In this document: positions 5,330-6,616 of the stretch, piece after piece
How the letters are laid out: each line of letters starts with the position of its first letter
Numbering within the stretch: position 1 is the first letter of the stretch
Assembly: GCA_003819755.1 (NCBI GenBank)
Contig: RPQK01000442.1
Coordinates: forward strand, 1-6,616
Direction: 5' to 3'
Source of the DNA: Acidobacteriota bacterium
GTDB lineage: Bacteria; Acidobacteriota; UBA6911; RPQK01
Length of the DNA stretch: 6,616 nucleotides
The notes under the pieces: generated by a model
Database searches by the model: none
The model's input: only the letters and a program-made list of their open reading frames with translations
Told to the model about the DNA's origin: nothing
Translations under genes and position numbers: made by a program

Positions 5330-6292
5330 GTGCAAACATCAGTCTATGATGAACGCGAGACTGCCCTTGGACAGCAAGGGCGGGAGACGTCCGAACAGTG
5401 GGTTCCCCCGGAGGAAGTCGGTTCGGACAGCCTCGCCAAGGGGCTCGGCTGGTTCAGTGTCGGCCTGGGAGTGGCTCAAGTTGTTGCCCCCGAACAGCTC
5501 GCGCGGTTGATCGGGGTGCAAAATCGCCCATTCTTGATGCGGCTTCTGGGCGCTCGAGAAATCGCTGCTGGTCTTGGAATCCTCATGCAGGACCGACCAA
5601 CGCCCTGGCTCTGGTCGCGCGTGGCCGGTGACGCCGTTGACCTGACCCTGCTGGGTATCGCCTTAGGCTCGGAAGAATCCGACCGAACACGACTTGGAGT
5701 CGCCACCGCGGCGGTACTTGGAGTGACGGCGCTCGACGTGATATCAAGCACAAGACTCACCCAGGAGAGGGCACCGATCCGGGTGCGTAAGGCCATTACA
5801 ATCAACCGTCCGGCCGACGAGATCTATCGCTTCTGGAAGGATTTTCAGAACTTGCCCCGCTTCATGAAGCACTTGGAGTCGGTCCGAATGACGGGCGGAA
5901 ATCGCTCGCACTGGACCGCCACGGGCCCCGCCGGCACACGTGTCGAATGGGATGCGGAGACCACGGAAGACCGGCCAGGTCAGGTGATTGCCTGGCGCTC
6001 CACTGAGCCGGCCGATGTCGAAAACTGGGGTTCCGTCACGTTCCGCGACACGTCACGGGGAACTGAACTGCATGTGGATCTCGCTTACTTCCCACCCGGT
6101 GGCCGGCTCGGTTCCTGGGCCGCTTGGTTCATGGGAGAGGAACCCGGCCAGCAATTGCAGGACGACCTGCGGCGCTTGAAGCAATTTCTGGAGACCGGCG
6201 AAATACCAACGACCGAGGGGCAACCGTCAGGACCGTCGAGAGCCGGCGTGTTTTCGAGACTTCTGCGAACCGGAGAAAGGCAAAGGAGGTAG
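5330..6292 (+). CDS. Membrane/SRPBCC-domain fusion protein (cyclase/dehydrase-like)
   Basis: This is a 320-residue protein starting at GTG, with AAGGAGGT (5317-5324) only 5 nt upstream. After a polar N-terminus, residues 35-140 contain about four hydrophobic stretches (about 35-62, 68-87, 96-113, 121-140) with Gly-rich small-residue helices, resembling the membrane domain often found in front of SRPBCC modules. Residues about 149-287 form an SRPBCC (START/Bet v1-like) domain: VRKAITINRPADEIYRFWKD, LPRFMKHLESVR, WDAETTEDRPGQVIAWRS, GSVTFRD and TELHVDLAYFPP. This fold binds hydrophobic ligands in a cavity, and the polyketide cyclase/dehydrase label is by similarity only; the ligand is unknown. 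The tail (290-320) is polar and basic. It precedes a zinc alcohol dehydrogenase by 4 nt, a pairing I know from other bacterial genomes. It probably sits at the inner membrane with the SRPBCC domain in the cytosol. Confidence 0.85.
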   Translation: MQTSVYDERETALGQQGRETSEQWVPPEEVGSDSLAKGLGWFSVGLGVAQVVAPEQLARLIGVQNRPFLMRLLGAREIAAGLGILMQDRPTPWLWSRVAGDAVDLTLLGIALGSEESDRTRLGVATAAVLGVTALDVISSTRLTQERAPIRVRKAITINRPADEIYRFWKDFQNLPRFMKHLESVRMTGGNRSHWTATGPAGTRVEWDAETTEDRPGQVIAWRSTEPADVENWGSVTFRDTSRGTELHVDLAYFPPGGRLGSWAAWFMGEEPGQQLQDDLRRLKQFLETGEIPTTEGQPSGPSRAGVFSRLLRTGERQRR

Positions 6293-6296
6293 ACCC

Positions 6297-6616
6297 ATGA
6301 AAGCCACTTGCTACCACGATAAACACGACCTGAGGGTGGAGGACGTTCCCGATCCTGAGATTCTCAATCCTCGGGACGCGATTGTCAGGATCACCTCGAC
6401 CGCCATCTGCGGCTCAGACCTGCATCTTTACAACGGCCTGATCCCCAGTGTAATGGACGGAGATATCCTGGGCCATGAGTTCATGGGGGAAGTGGTAGAT
6501 GTCGGCAGGGAGGTCAAGAAGCTGAGGGTCGGGGACCGGATCGTCGTCCCCTTTCCCATTTCGTGCGGGGAGTGCTACTACTGCAAGGAGGGAATGTTCT
6601 CACTCTGTGACAACTC
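6297..6616 (+). CDS. Zinc-dependent medium-chain alcohol dehydrogenase (3' truncated by window end)
   Basis: Only the first 106 residues, of roughly 390 usual for this class, lie in the window. A strong AAAGGAGGT (6282-6290) overlaps the stop codon of the SRPBCC gene and lies 6 nt before the ATG. The N-terminal GroES-like catalytic domain is clear: Cys38 in AICGSDLH and His60-Glu61 in LGHEFMG are the expected catalytic-zinc ligands. Cys90, Cys93, Cys96 and Cys104 form the structural-zinc loop (SCGECYYCKEG). VGDRIVVPF follows the family pattern. The sequence resembles the glutathione-independent formaldehyde dehydrogenase-like branch of zinc alcohol dehydrogenases. NAD(P) preference and substrate cannot be read because the Rossmann domain is outside the window. 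The tight spacing shows an operon with the SRPBCC gene. Confidence 0.93.
   Translation, partial: MKATCYHDKHDLRVEDVPDPEILNPRDAIVRITSTAICGSDLHLYNGLIPSVMDGDILGHEFMGEVVDVGREVKKLRVGDRIVVPFPISCGECYYCKEGMFSLCDN

Overview
The window comes from a diderm (Gram-negative type) bacterium with moderately high GC. The evidence for diderm is two lipoproteins with clear lipoboxes, two periplasmic L,D-transpeptidases and strong Shine-Dalgarno sites. The gene content (ClpX-like AAA+ protein, DUF4398-like lipoprotein, and an SRPBCC membrane protein next to a zinc alcohol dehydrogenase) and the abundance of short-period mirrored intergenic repeats would fit an environmental lineage such as Acidobacteriota or Desulfobacterota/NC10-like bacteria. 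The sequence alone does not settle the phylum. All genes lie on the + strand.

Region 1 (1-1866): a 510-residue ClpX-type AAA+ unfoldase without the usual zinc-binding N-domain. It has a second, degenerate copy of the C-terminal small domain. On both sides it is bracketed by copies of an inverted repeat built from 7-bp units (CGTTCAG/CGTTCAC and their complements).

Region 2 (2023-4898): a tightly packed four-gene envelope operon. It encodes a small Ala-rich helical lipoprotein, an L,D-transpeptidase lipoprotein with a long helical N-terminal region, a second membrane-anchored L,D-transpeptidase, and an exported protein of unknown function. The genes overlap by 53, 4 and 4 nt, so translational coupling is likely. 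The set looks like a peptidoglycan cross-linking or envelope-tethering module. By analogy with Lpp, the lipoprotein could be a substrate of the transpeptidases; that is inference.

Region 3 (4899-5329): a 431-nt gap dominated by a nearly perfect long inverted repeat (88-nt arms, one mismatch, extended inward by an imperfect 17 bp). It carries a 9-bp internal periodicity and belongs to a different repeat family from the one around the ClpX-like gene. An 18-nt palindrome lies between it and the next gene.

Region 4 (5330-6616): a second operon with a membrane-plus-SRPBCC fusion protein, followed 4 nt later by a zinc-dependent medium-chain alcohol dehydrogenase that runs off the window end.

The most unusual points are the duplicated C-terminal domain of the ClpX-like protein, the repeat bracketing of that gene, the long foldback repeat, and the coupled lipoprotein/L,D-transpeptidase operon with an unknown fourth member.
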